DNA of 64,000 nucleotides. Source: Notospermus geniculatus (lineage: Eukaryota > Nemertea > Pilidiophora > Heteronemertea > Lineidae). How positions within the stretch are numbered: the first letter of the stretch is position 1; each line of letters starts with the position of its first letter. The notes under the pieces are model-generated. The model worked only from the letters and a program-made list of their open reading frames with translations. It was not told the origin of the DNA and did no database searches. Shown in pieces: positions 37,208 through 46,535 of this stretch. The position numbers were made by a program, and so were the translations under genes. The DNA is taken from assembly GCA_002633025.1 (NCBI GenBank), contig NMRB01000417.1, positions 86,443 to 150,442 on the forward strand. The letters are read 5' to 3'.

Positions 37208-38430
37208 TAAAGTCTCCCATTCATCAACTTTCTCTTCAGCAAGAGTTCCTCTGACATCCCGTCTCTCTGAGCGCAGCGACAGTGCAGTATTGAGCTTGAA
37301 GTTACCAAAGACGTCCACCATTTTGAACCAATTCTCGCCAATCGCACGCCTCATTAGCTCAGGATGAAAAGGAACTCCACCAGATCTGAAGCCAACATCC
37401 ACATTTTACGTGGTAAAAAAAGTACTTTGTGACACTAAAAAGCCGTCACCCGTGGCTGGTGAGTCTATTTCATGGATGGTACCGGTGGCACGTCTGTAGC
37501 AGTAAGCCTTTCATGTTGGCAGAAATCCACCGCGAGGAATCCTAGCTTCTCTCCACTCTCAATTGGCTTAATCACTTAAATGCACGTACCGTTTGATGCA
37601 ATTATACCTTCTGGAATTTTCTCCAGCGTTAATTTTTCGAATTTGACAAGCCGCTTTGATCTAGTCGTGCCCTAGGATCGGATAACAATATGAAATTAAT
37701 CCTTACGGCGTTCTGATTTAAGTTAGGGCCACCTCGAGTAGTTCCAAGGAGCCAGCTACATCGTATGATGATGAGCTGATTACCAAGTAAATCGGGATGC
37801 ACACGCTGGCAAACTTTTTCCAGCTTCTGACGTTCTGCGGCTTTTTTCTCGCAGAGTCAATCTTCTTCTACAGTAATCAGGGGCCAAATGCGATTGGGTG
37901 AAAAAGATTCCATTTGACCAGAGTGTTGGTGATTTTTTTTGAGTTTCCGATTGTTTCGTCAGGTTTTGTGACCTGGACACCGCATGAACAGGGTCTTCAT
38001 CCCACGAATAGGATCAAATTGGCGGGCTGCTGGCAGATATTCATGGCAGACAGGCATAGAGCCACAAAGAGAGATGGACAACACCGATTGAAATGATTGA
38101 CCTTCGTCTGCCCTGGAAACGCCCAGGAAATGGCGTGAACTCGTCACCAGAGCAGTCAGCAAGCGGCATTAACAAAGGTTTCAAAAGATGGCGCCACCAG
38201 ACGGCCACCAGGCGGGTTTATGCCGTTCTCAAGAACGGTCGGGAATTTTTAGGCGAAAATCGACAAGGCTTAGAGGTCTCTTCATTATATGGGTCATGAA
38301 GAAAATTTTGATAACCTCTGCGGTTTGTTTGGAAGGTGCCTACCCCCAAATATTCAGAAAATATCAAAACACTGCTGTTATTAGAGAAAAAGGGGTTACG
38401 CCCCTTTCCGGAGTTTTGCGTCTAGACTAT

Positions 38431-38551
38431 TGGCTGGTATTTATAAAAGCTAGCAAATGCTTTTACTTCAAGTTTTGTAGTACATTTACATTGGACATTG
38501 CTGTGCAAATCTTAAGCAAAAGCATTTGCCAGCTTTTATGAATACCAGCCA
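38431..38551. mobile_element. 121-bp foldback MITE
   Basis: The ends are TGGCTGGTATTTATAAAAGC and GCTTTTATGAATACCAGCCA, with inner AGCAAATGCTTTTAC pairing. The two related modules, at 39339 and 43207, lack it, so the empty site is visible. The exact target duplication is ambiguous by one base. Confidence 0.85.
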
Positions 38552-38612
38552 TTAGTGCTGGCTTCCTTCGCCACCACACACGTGTGCGGTGACCGAAGGA
38601 AGTGAGCGCTAA
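38552..38612. repeat. 61-bp interrupted palindrome, copy 1
   Basis: The arms are TTAG-GCT-CTTCCTTCG and CGAAGGAAG-AGCGCTAA around a CACACGTGTG centre. The same structure recurs at 39339-39399 and 43207-43267. It may be the end of a larger element. Confidence 0.8.
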
Positions 38613-38753
38613 GGCCTGCTTTCCATTGGCGCGTTTCCGTGCGCGGAATCGCTCGAAAGCATTGTTTGTTTCTGCTTCGTTGGTCACTGCGCGGAAAAAA
38701 ACAATGGTTTCGAGCGTTTCCGCGCACGGAAACGCGCCAATGGAAAGCAGGCC
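38613..38753. mobile_element. PIF/Harbinger-like MITE with TAA target duplication
   Basis: The ends are GGCCTGCTTTCCATTGGCGC and its exact complement, with arms about 45 bp long. TAA flanks both sides. The empty sites in the two other modules (near 39399 and 43267) read GCGCTAAGGACC. A 3-bp TWA duplication is characteristic of PIF/Harbinger elements. It is non-coding. Confidence 0.85.
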
Positions 38754-38958
38754 TAATATATAAGGACCCGTGATCTCGTCACCAGAGCAGTCAGCAAGCG
38801 GCATTTAACAGAGGTTTCAAAAGATGGCGCCACCAGACGGTCACGAATTCGTTCAGCAGTGGGAAGAGGTGTCCCAATCCTGAAGGCTGGAGGGAGGGTT
38901 GAGTCCCCACCCATGGCCATGGCCGATGACGTCATTATGGGAATTCCCGGTCGGGAAG

Positions 38959-39033
38959 AGACTAGTCTCCCGTCCTCGAGCCGCTCAGTGGATAATCGTC
39001 TTTGCGGAGCGGTTCGAGGACAGGGATCAGTCT
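38959..39033. repeat. 75-bp inverted repeat of the AGACTGGTCCC family
   Basis: The ends AGACTAGTCTCCCGTCCTCG and CGAGGACAGGGATCAGTCT are near complements. Related hairpins lie at 40010-40085, 42818-42892 and 43957-44032, and the larger 44128-44380 element has the same termini. Confidence 0.7.
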
Positions 39034-39338
39034 AAGGCGGGAAATGCCCCTTGAATGTGATCACATCTGGCGTCGGGCAGCGGAACCAAACAACACGTCG
39101 AGGTAAGAAATATGATTGGGTTTTTGCCGTTATATCTCAAGAACGGTCGCGAATTTTTAGGCGAAAATCGACAAGGCTTAGAGGTCTCTTCATTATATTG
39201 GTCATGAAGAAAATTTTGATAACCTCTGCGGTTTGTTTGGACGGTGCCTACCCCCAAATATTCAGAAAATATCAAAACACTGCTGTTACCAGAGAAAAAG
39301 GGGTTACACCCCTATCCGGGGTTTTGCGTCTAGACTAT

Positions 39339-39399
39339 TTAGCGCTGGCTTCCTTCGCCACCACACACGTGTGCGGTGACCGAAGGAAGTGAGCGCTAA
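39339..39399. repeat. 61-bp interrupted palindrome, copy 2
   Basis: TTAGCGCT and AGCGCTAA ends, CTTCCTTCG and CGAAGGAAG inner arms, CACACGTGTG centre. The site lacks the two MITEs found next to copy 1. Confidence 0.8.
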
Positions 39400-39595
39400 G
39401 GACCCTCGATGTAGGACTCAACCCCCTCAGGCCAGTTCACCGTATAGATAATACTACATGGACCAAGTTGGAGGACAGAATCCCGATGTAGCCTCCCCTC
39501 CCCCACTCTTCATCGCCAGCGCTAATAACCTTATTGTCTTGCGTGTGACTTCGCCCTCAACGCTGGTGGTAGGATGGTCGGCGGGAAATCCAGCC

Positions 39596-39763
39596 TAGGA
39601 GCTGTCAGCGAGTTGACCACCAGGTGTCACTACGGCCAAATTCAATGCATCTAGCGGACCCGGTCATTATCGATCGAGCAGCAATCACGTAGATTTTCCT
39701 GTGCATTGGTCCGCTAAGACTTTGCTGCCATCTGTTGGCAATATGCGCGGCTGACTGCTCCTA
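39596..39763. mobile_element. MITE of the TAGGAGC family
   Basis: It begins TAGGAGCTGTCAGCGAG and ends GGCTGACTGCTCCTA, with the family's subterminal words. The duplicated block carries its counterpart at 43461-43622. Confidence 0.8.
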
Positions 39764-40009
39764 TTACCGTGATAGCCTGGTGATTGGTTGCCGCGCGCGG
39801 CCTCGCAGGAAGAATTAACCACTATGGTAGAGTTCATGCGCAGGTACTGTTTCATCAAGTGATTTTAGGGCATAAGCTTATGGTACCTTTAACCAAATGG
39901 TAAATGCATTGAAGTTACGGGCCCATGGTCTTGTGACACCAGGTGGCCTATCGAAGCACCTTTTATTGTGAAAAGAACAAGTAAATAACTTAGACCGACT
40001 TGCTCTTCA

Positions 40010-40085
40010 TAGACTGGACCCCTGTCCTCGAGCATCTCTGCTAATTCGTGTTACCGGAGCGGCTCGAGGACAGGGAACCAGGCTA
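40010..40085. repeat. 76-bp inverted repeat of the AGACTGGTCCC family
   Basis: The ends TAGACTGGACCCCTGTCCTC and GAGGACAGGGAACCAGGCTA are near complements. It has no interior coding. Confidence 0.75.
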
Positions 40086-40226
40086 ACGTCATCACTGATG
40101 TGACGTCACAAATGGCTATCTCCCGTTCCCTGTGGTGAAAAATGTACGAATCGGCGGCTAAAACAGAGCACGGTACTTCATTACGCATGCGCAGTCAAGC
40201 CAAAGTACATTTTCAAAATGGCCGGG

Positions 40227-40455
40227 GCTATTCGTACCGTGACGGTGCAAATAACGCCAAACCAGATCTTATTCGTACCGTGACGGTGTGAATAGTGCGC
40301 CGTTGGTTCTTATTCGTACCGTGACGGTGTGAATAGTGCGCCGTCGGTTCTTATTCGTACCGTGACGGTGTGAATAGTGCAGGAATAGCTCTTATTTACA
40401 CCGTCACGGTGGGAAAAGTGCGTGGAGAATGATTATTCGTACCGTGACGGTGATG
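40227..40455. repeat. Subterminal tandem repeat, unit of about 45 bp
   Basis: The unit TATTCGTACCGTGACGGTG, followed by TGAATAGTGCGCCGT-like sequence, is repeated five to six times, with one unit inverted near 40390. Each unit repeats the element's own terminal sequence, as if the end had been amplified. Confidence 0.85.
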
Positions 40456-40818
40456 TATAATTTCTGCACCGTAACTCGGACAGTGCGACTGTGGGCAGCA
40501 GACCTAAAATGATATTTTAGCCTGGGCAGATTTTTTCCTTTGACGGGGTCCAGTGACGACCTCATCTTTCACAGTTAATGATGAAATGTTGGGTGGCCTC
40601 TGCTGTCTGATGATAAAATATTTTTCATAGGCCTAGGCTAGGTCTAGTAGGGCTAGGCCTAGGCCCTAATTAAAAAAAAAATTGGCTCAAGAATTACGTA
40701 GTTGCCCGTTTTCCGACAGTCACACGGATCGATATCACGATTTCGATAAAAGGCGAAAAGAAGAAGGAAGTGAAAGAACAACTAAAAGAAAAGAAGAACT
40801 AAAAGAAAAAAGAAGAAC

Positions 40819-40892
40819 TATCATGACGGGGCTCGAACCCACGGCCTTCCGTTTGATAACCACCCACGCAAACCACTCGGCCAGTGAGGCTC
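40819..40892 (-). repeat. tRNA-like sequence, probable SINE head or tRNA pseudogene
   Basis: Read on the minus strand, it has an A-box-like TGGCCGAGTGG and a B-box-like GGTTCGAGCCC at tRNA-like spacing. The T arm can fold with wobble pairs around TTCGAGC. The acceptor ends do not pair and the anticodon arm is unclear, so a functional tRNA is unlikely. Downstream in its own direction the sequence is T-rich. It lies inside the 938-bp element. Confidence 0.6.
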
Positions 40893-41680
40893 ATGCTGCG
40901 AACTTCGGGGAATCATTAGATACTTTAGTAGGCCTACCTTGCCCAAAAGCATTGGTTATAAAACTTTTTTTCCTGGTAGTGGTTATAAATTAACATTTTC
41001 ATCAAGAATATTGAAAAAAAAATCCGGCATTGTGCGAGATGATACCGGTAACTTCATCTGGCATGCCTTGAATGAAGCTCTCCGATTGGCTGTTTACGAC
41101 GGTGTGAATAAGATCTGGGTTGGCGTTATTTGCACCGTGACGGTACGAATAGCCAGTGCGTTTCAAAATGGCGCTCAATCTACATGGTCTGCGGCAATGC
41201 CCTTTCTCATTATTTTAGGTAGGAAAAAACAAAAAATGAGGCAAAGAACAAATTACCTCGCCCGTCCCCCTATGACGTAAGATAACAGACTTGTATCTTT
41301 ACGTATTGTTGTTTGCGACAATCAAGTCTGTCGCGATGAAAATGAGCAAAATGAGCACTCAAAAATCGCACAAAATCATGAAATCTCGCTCAACACAAAT
41401 TGTGACAAAAGTTCAAAACTCCCCTTTTCATTTGGCAGTGAGTGCATTGCCTTGCTGCCGAGGCGGCGGCGATAGGCCTAGAGGATAGCATGCTTGAATT
41501 CACACCAGACCAGTCAGCTGGTCAGTTGCACAGCATCCATCCACTCTTTGCAAAATGTCCCCTGCCCTCCGGTCCTGGCCCCCGCCTGCTGCCTGACCGG
41601 CCCGGGCAGAGCCAGAGGCAAAATGTCCCTGACCATGCATGCTTGCTGACCGACCATCCATTCCATGCTCGGCAGGCCTA

Positions 41681-42377
41681 CTGTTCATTCCACTTCTGAG
41701 TGGCACGAGGTTTACAAACGATAGCTCTCCAACGCCACGGCTGGGCCAAATTTGATGAAACAAACGTCAATCGACTTGTCTTTCTTGCCAGTATCCAAAA
41801 ATGTAGGGCCTACCGGTAGGCCTTGGCTAAGTGTCGTCATATTTCACAGTACTTGAAATTGACAAAAATGTCATTTTCACCGATCGGCTCCCTCCATTGA
41901 ACATGTTGAAATGACGTCATCCCCAGCGCCACACGAGGAACGTCAGATCGGTCTATTTCAGTGGAGAGAAGCCTCTCAGACAATTCTCATCTCACTTTAT
42001 TCCACGCCGACAGAGATTTATTGTCCGTCAAATGAATAAAAGTATATTTAGTCAAATATAGCAACGCAAAACATCAACATTTCCAGCACATAAACTTGGG
42101 AAAAACTCAGCTGAACACGTGAACGCAGGAGCGGCTGCCCACCCCTACGAAAAATCGACGCGACCACGCAATACACAGCACTCATAGCGGGCAAATTGTC
42201 GAACTACACTTTGTACACAAACTCGCATGCAAATGTAGTGGGAATATCGCGATGAAACTTGAATTATAAGATACTGGCAAGAAAGACAAATCGATTGATG
42301 TATATATGTCAAATTTGGCCCAGCCGTTGCGGAGCTATCATTCATAAACCTCGCGCCACTCGAAGTGGAATGAACAG
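41681..42377. mobile_element. 697-bp palindromic-ended element flanked by TA, copy 1
   Basis: The ends CTGTTCATTCCACTTC and GAAGTGGAATGAACAG are flanked by TA on both sides. The inverted arms extend about 150 bp. Related copies are at 44908-45616 and 45631-46321. The interior includes CACACGAGGAACGTCAGATC and GGTGTGTACAAAGTGTAG-like words but no conserved frame. The TA duplication is compatible with Tc1/mariner-type insertion. Confidence 0.85.
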
Positions 42378-42577
42378 TAGGACTAGACTATTCTGTGCAC
42401 ACACTGACTCGGTGCACTTCCCACAACTTGGCCTGCTAGGCCTATACTCTACACATGTGCTTGAGCCGTTGGCTAGGCCTTTTAGTATTCCTGGTCAAAG
42501 TACTGTAATCATTTCATATTTCCCATGATTTCAGATTTCTTAAAGTGATCGTCAGAAGTTGGCCAATATTTTTCAAG

Positions 42578-42792
42578 AGAACGCAACCCCGTCTCAAGCC
42601 AAAATCGCAACAGTGGATCACCCGCTTTAGGAACCACGAAAACCGTGCGTCTGAACAATAGAGCTATAACGAAGGTATACACGTGTGCCGTGAACAGACT
42701 TGAACGATATGATGTGTATACGTCATCAGTACCCATGAATTCACTACGTAGCCGTTCGCGTAGGCGTTTCGCGTAGGCTGCGAAAACTCCCT
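42578..42792. other. Unique 215-bp junction between duplicated blocks
   Basis: This sequence occurs once in the window. It lies between a duplicate of the WAPL upstream/leader sequence and the start of the second block. A 75-codon minus-strand frame (42509-42736) crosses it, but no domain is recognised. It may hold original promoter-proximal sequence; that is a guess. Confidence 0.4.
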
Positions 42793-42817
42793 ATTATGGG
42801 AATTCCCGGTCGGGAAG

Positions 42818-42892
42818 AGACTAGTCTCCCGTCCTCGAGCCGCTCAGTGGATAATCGTCTTTGCGGAGCGGTTCGAGGACAGGGATCAGTCT
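42818..42892. repeat. 75-bp inverted repeat of the AGACTGGTCCC family
   Basis: The counterpart of 38959-39033 in block B. Confidence 0.7.
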
Positions 42893-43206
42893 AAGGCGGG
42901 AAATGCCCCTTGAATCGTCATATGGTGATCACATCTGGCGTCGGGCAGCGGAACCAAACAACACGTCGAGGTAAGAAATATGATTGGGTTTATGCCGTTA
43001 TATCTCAAGAACGGTCGGGAATTTTTAGGCGAAAATCGACAAGGCTTAGAGGTCTCTTCATTATATTGGTCATGAAGAAAATTTTGATAACCTCTGCGGT
43101 TTGTTTGGAAGGTGCCTACCCCCAAATATTCAGAAAATATCAAAACACTGCTGTTACCAGAGAAAAAGGGGTTACACCCCTATCCGGGGTTTTGCGTCTA
43201 GACTAT

Positions 43207-43267
43207 TTAGCGCTGGCTTCCTTCGCCACCACACACGTGTGCGGTGACCGAAGGAAGTGAGCGCTAA
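43207..43267. repeat. 61-bp interrupted palindrome, copy 3
   Basis: It has the same arms and CACACGTGTG centre as at 38552 and 39339, without MITE insertions. Confidence 0.8.
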
Positions 43268-43460
43268 GGACCCTCGATGTAGGACTCAACCCCCTCAGGC
43301 CAGTTCACCGTATAGATAATACATGGACCAAGTTGGAGGACAGAATCCCGATGTAGCCTCCCCTCCCCCACTCTTCATCGCCAGCGCTAATAACCTTATT
43401 GTCTTGCGTGTGACTTCGCCCTCAACGCTGGTGGTAGGATGGTCGGCGGGAAATCCAGCC

Positions 43461-43622
43461 TAGGAGCTGTCAGCGAGTTGACCACTAGGTGTCACTACGG
43501 CCAAATTATGCATCTAGCGGACCCGGTCATTAATCGATCGAGCAGCAATCACGTAGATTTTCCTGTACATTGGCCCTAAGACTTTGCTGCCATCTGTTGG
43601 CAGTATGCGCGGCTTGCTCCTA
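43461..43622. mobile_element. MITE of the TAGGAGC family
   Basis: The counterpart of 39596-39763 with small deletions. Confidence 0.8.
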
Positions 43623-43956
43623 TTACCGTGATAGCCTGGTGATTGGTTGCCGCGCGGCCTCGCAGGAAGAATTAACCACTATGGTAGAGTTCATGCGCCT
43701 GTAGGCCTACTGTTTCATCAAGTGATTTTAGGGCATAAGCTTATGGTACCTTTAACCAACTGGAAAATGCATTGAAGTTAATGACACCATTAGCTAAAAG
43801 TCACGGGCCCATGGTCTTGTGACACCAGGTGGCCTTTCTTATCGAAGTACCTTTTATTGTGAAAAGAACAAAAAGTAAATAACTGGCCTTGAATCTGCCA
43901 AGAATTAGACCTTGGAGGAATTAAATTCCTCCAAGATTAGACCGACTTGCTCTTCA

Positions 43957-44032
43957 TAGACTGGTCCCCTGTCCTCGAGCATCTCTGCCAATTCGTGTTA
44001 CCGGAGCGGCTCCAGGACGAGGAACCAGTCTA
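43957..44032. repeat. 76-bp inverted repeat of the AGACTGGTCCC family
   Basis: The ends TAGACTGGTCCCCTGTCCTC and GAGGAACCAGTCTA are near complements. It has the same termini as the larger element 96 bp downstream. Confidence 0.75.
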
Positions 44033-44127
44033 TCGTCATTACTGATGTGACGTCACAAATGGCTATCTCCCGTTCCCTGTGGTGAAAAATGTACGAATCG
44101 GCGGCTAAAACAGAGCACGGTACTTCA

Positions 44128-44380
44128 TAGACTGGTCCCCTGTCGTAGTTCTCGCTTCACTACTACGACAGGCATTTTGAACGCCAACTCGGCAAGTGAT
44201 TGGTCAGCCAAACGTCATAAACGGTCGCGCCATGAGTCATATCTATTTTTAGAGACTCCCCGCAACGTTGAAAGTCTTTATTGCTCATTTGCATACGTGT
44301 GTCAGAAAACAGGCAAACATGGCGGACGCGGCCTGTCGTAGTAGTGGAGGAACGGAGCGATACGACAGGGGACCAGTCTA
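44128..44380. mobile_element. 253-bp TIR element with 9-bp target duplication
   Basis: The ends TAGACTGGTCCCCTGTCGTA and its complement are flanked by the perfect 9-bp repeat GGTACTTCA (44119-44127 and 44381-44389). Block A has the empty site with one GGTACTTCA near 40168. The termini match the short hairpins at 38959, 40010, 42818 and 43957. It is non-coding and Mutator-like by duplication length (inference). Confidence 0.92.
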
Positions 44381-44907
44381 GGTACTTCATTACGCATGCG
44401 CAGTCAAGCCAAAGTACATTTTCAAAATGGCGCTCAATCTACATGATCTGCGGCAATGCCCTTTCTCATTATTTTAGGTAGGAAAAAACAAAAAATGAGG
44501 CAAAGAACAAATTACCTCGCCCGTCCCCCTATGACGTAAGATAACAGACTTGTATTTTTACGTATTGTTGTTTGCGACAATCAAGTCTGTCGGGATGAAA
44601 ATGAGCAAAATGAGCACTCAAAAATCGCACAAAATCATGAAATCTCGCTCAACACAAATTAAAATTGTGACAAAAGTTCAAAACTCCCCTTTTCATTTTG
44701 CAGTGAGTGCATTGCCTTGCTGCCGAGCCGGTGGCGATAGAGGATAGCATGCTTGGATTCACACCAGACCAGTGAGCTGGTCAGTTGCACAGCATCCACT
44801 CAAAATGTCCCCTGCCCTGGCCCCCTCCCTGCCTGCCTGACTGAGCAGAGGCAAAATGTCCCTGACCACTGACTGACCATCCATCCATGCCCGGCAGGCC
44901 TAGCCTA

Positions 44908-45616
44908 CTCTCCATTCCAGTTCCGAGTGGCGCGAGGTTTATCAACGATAGCTCCACAACGCCTGGGCCGATTTTGATGAAACATACATCAATCGACTTG
45001 TCTTTCTTGCCGGTACCGGTATCTTATATTAGCCTAATCCAAGTTTCATCGCGATATTCCCACTATTTCTCGATATTTTGACCCCTGTACATTTGCACGC
45101 AAGGTTGTGTACAAAGTGTAGTTCCACGATGTGGCCGCTACGAGCGCTGTGTTTTGCGTGGTCGCGTCGATTTTTCGTAGGGGTGGGCAGCCGCTTCTGC
45201 GTTCACGTGTTCAGCTGAGTTTTTCCCTGTGAGTTTATGTGCTAGAAATACGGATGTTTTCCGTTGCTATATTTGACTATATGTAATTTTACAGACAATA
45301 AATCTCTGTTAGCATGGAATAAACTGAGGTCAGATGCGAACTGTCTGAGAGGCTTCTCTCCCCCGAACAAAGAGTCCGATCTGACGTTCCTCCTGTGGCG
45401 CTGGCGGTGACGTCATTTCAATGGAGGCAGCCGATCGGCGAAAATGGCATTTTTGTCAATTTCAACGACTTAACTGCAATAAAGTCCGATGAAACTTGGA
45501 TTATAAGATACCGGCAAGAAAGACAAGTCGATTGACGTATGTTTCATCAAAATCGACCCACGCGTTGCGAAGCTATCGTCGATAAACCTCGCGCCACTCG
45601 GAACTGGAATGAACAG
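44908..45616. mobile_element. 709-bp palindromic-ended element flanked by TA, copy 2
   Basis: It has the same family as 41681-42377 but its interior is in the opposite orientation. The arms (about 44908-45060 and 45488-45616) are long inverted repeats. TA lies on both flanks. Only 14 bp separate it from the next copy. Confidence 0.8.
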
Positions 45617-45630
45617 TAGGCCTACCAGTA

Positions 45631-46321
45631 CTGTTCATTCATTCCACTTCAACAGCGAGGTTTACAAACGATAGCTCTGCCTCTGCAACGGCTGGGCCAA
45701 ATTTGATGAAACATACGTCAATCGGCTTGTCTTTCTTGCCAGTAGGTCCTATCCAAAAATGTAGGGCCTACGACGACGTGTCATTGACAAAAATGTCATT
45801 TTCACTGATCGGCTGCCTCCATTGGATTGAACATGTTGAAATGACGTCATCGCCAGCGCCACACGAGGAACGTCAGATCGGTCTATTTGTTCAGTGGAGA
45901 GAAGCCTCTCAGACAATTCTCATCTCACTTTATTCCACGCCGACAGAGATTTATTGTCTGTCAAATGAATAAAAGTATATTTAGTCAAATATAACGCAAA
46001 ACATCTACATTTCTAGCACATAAACTCATGGGAAAAAACTGAGCTGAACACGTGAACGCAGGAGCGGCTGCCCACCCCTACGAAAAAATCGACGCGACCA
46101 CGCAATACACAGCATTCATACTAGCGGGAAAATTGTCGAACTATACTTTGTACACAAACTCGCATGCAAATGTAGTGGGAATATCGCGATGAAACTTGAA
46201 TTACATGTATAAGATACTGGCAAGAAAGACAAATCGATTGATGTATGGTATGTCAAATTTGGCCCAGCCGTTGCGGAGCTATCATTCATAAACCTCGCAC
46301 CACTCGAAGTGGAATGAACAG
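45631..46321. mobile_element. 691-bp palindromic-ended element flanked by TA, copy 3
   Basis: It is collinear with 41681-42377 and lies head to head with the copy at 44908-45616. The ends CTGTTCATT and GGAATGAACAG are flanked by TA. Confidence 0.85.
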
Positions 46322-46442
46322 TAGGACTAGACTATTCTGTGCACACACTGACTCGGTGCACTTCCCACAACTTGGCCTGCTAGGCCTATACTCTACTTGA
46401 GCCGTTGGCTAGGCCTTTTACTATTCCTGGTCAAAGTACTGT

Positions 46443-46535
46443 AATCATTTCATATTTCCCATGATTTCAGATTTCTTAAAGTGATCGTCAGAAGTTGGCC
46501 AATATTTTTCAAGTGTATGAATACCATTTGACAAG
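46443..46535 (+). promoter_or_regulatory. WAPL: WAPL 5' flank or leader, partly duplicated
   Basis: The sequence up to 46513 is repeated in block A, ending at 42577. An acceptor-like pyrimidine run ending ATGATTTCAG lies at about 46461-46470, so an upstream non-coding exon is possible. No TATA box or initiator can be assigned with confidence. Confidence 0.35.

Larger units (their letters stand above)
33820..38174. repeat. 4.3-kb direct duplication, copy B
   Basis: It is collinear with 28018-32276 and carries the same nested MITEs at equivalent places (34596, 35795, 36798, 36859). The differences are substitutions and short indels, including a longer MITE interior at 35795-36093. No exon is recognised. 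Confidence 0.9.
38175..38933. repeat. Third partial copy of a dispersed module with two MITE insertions
   Basis: Positions 38214-38430 match 39118-39338 and 42990-43206 (core CAAGAACGGTCGGGAATTTT). Here the module is interrupted by two inverted-repeat elements (38431-38551 and 38613-38753) that are absent from the other copies. A flanking phrase (CAGAGGTTTCAAAAGATGGC-like) appears on both sides, near 38175 and 38810, which suggests a local tandem duplication. It is non-coding. Confidence 0.75.
40223..41160. mobile_element. 938-bp TIR element with 12-bp target duplication
   Basis: The ends GGCTATTCGTACCGTGACGG and its complement continue as an inverted repeat of about 49 bp. TTTCAAAATGGC flanks both sides (40211-40222 and 41161-41172), and the duplicated block has a single uninterrupted copy at 44420-44431. 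The left part contains tandem copies of the terminal sequence (40227-40455). The middle carries a tRNA-like sequence. No transposase is recognised. The long target duplication would fit a Mutator-like element, but this is uncertain. Confidence 0.9.
38934..42577. repeat. 3.7-kb direct duplication upstream of WAPL, copy A
   Basis: It is collinear with 42793-46513. It differs by a private 938-bp element (40223-41160) and lacks the 253-bp element at 44128-44380 and one copy of the 0.7-kb TA-flanked element. Its last 130 bp match the sequence just upstream of the WAPL start codon. No exon is recognised. Confidence 0.9.
42793..46513. repeat. 3.7-kb direct duplication upstream of WAPL, copy B
   Basis: It is collinear with 38934-42577 and ends 22 bp before the WAPL start codon. 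It carries private insertions (44128-44380 and one extra TA-flanked element) and lacks the 938-bp element. Confidence 0.9.

Noticed and set aside
40819-40892. Functional tRNA gene
   Set aside because: Good A- and B-box-like words, but the acceptor stem does not pair and the anticodon arm is unclear. Kept only as a tRNA-like repeat.
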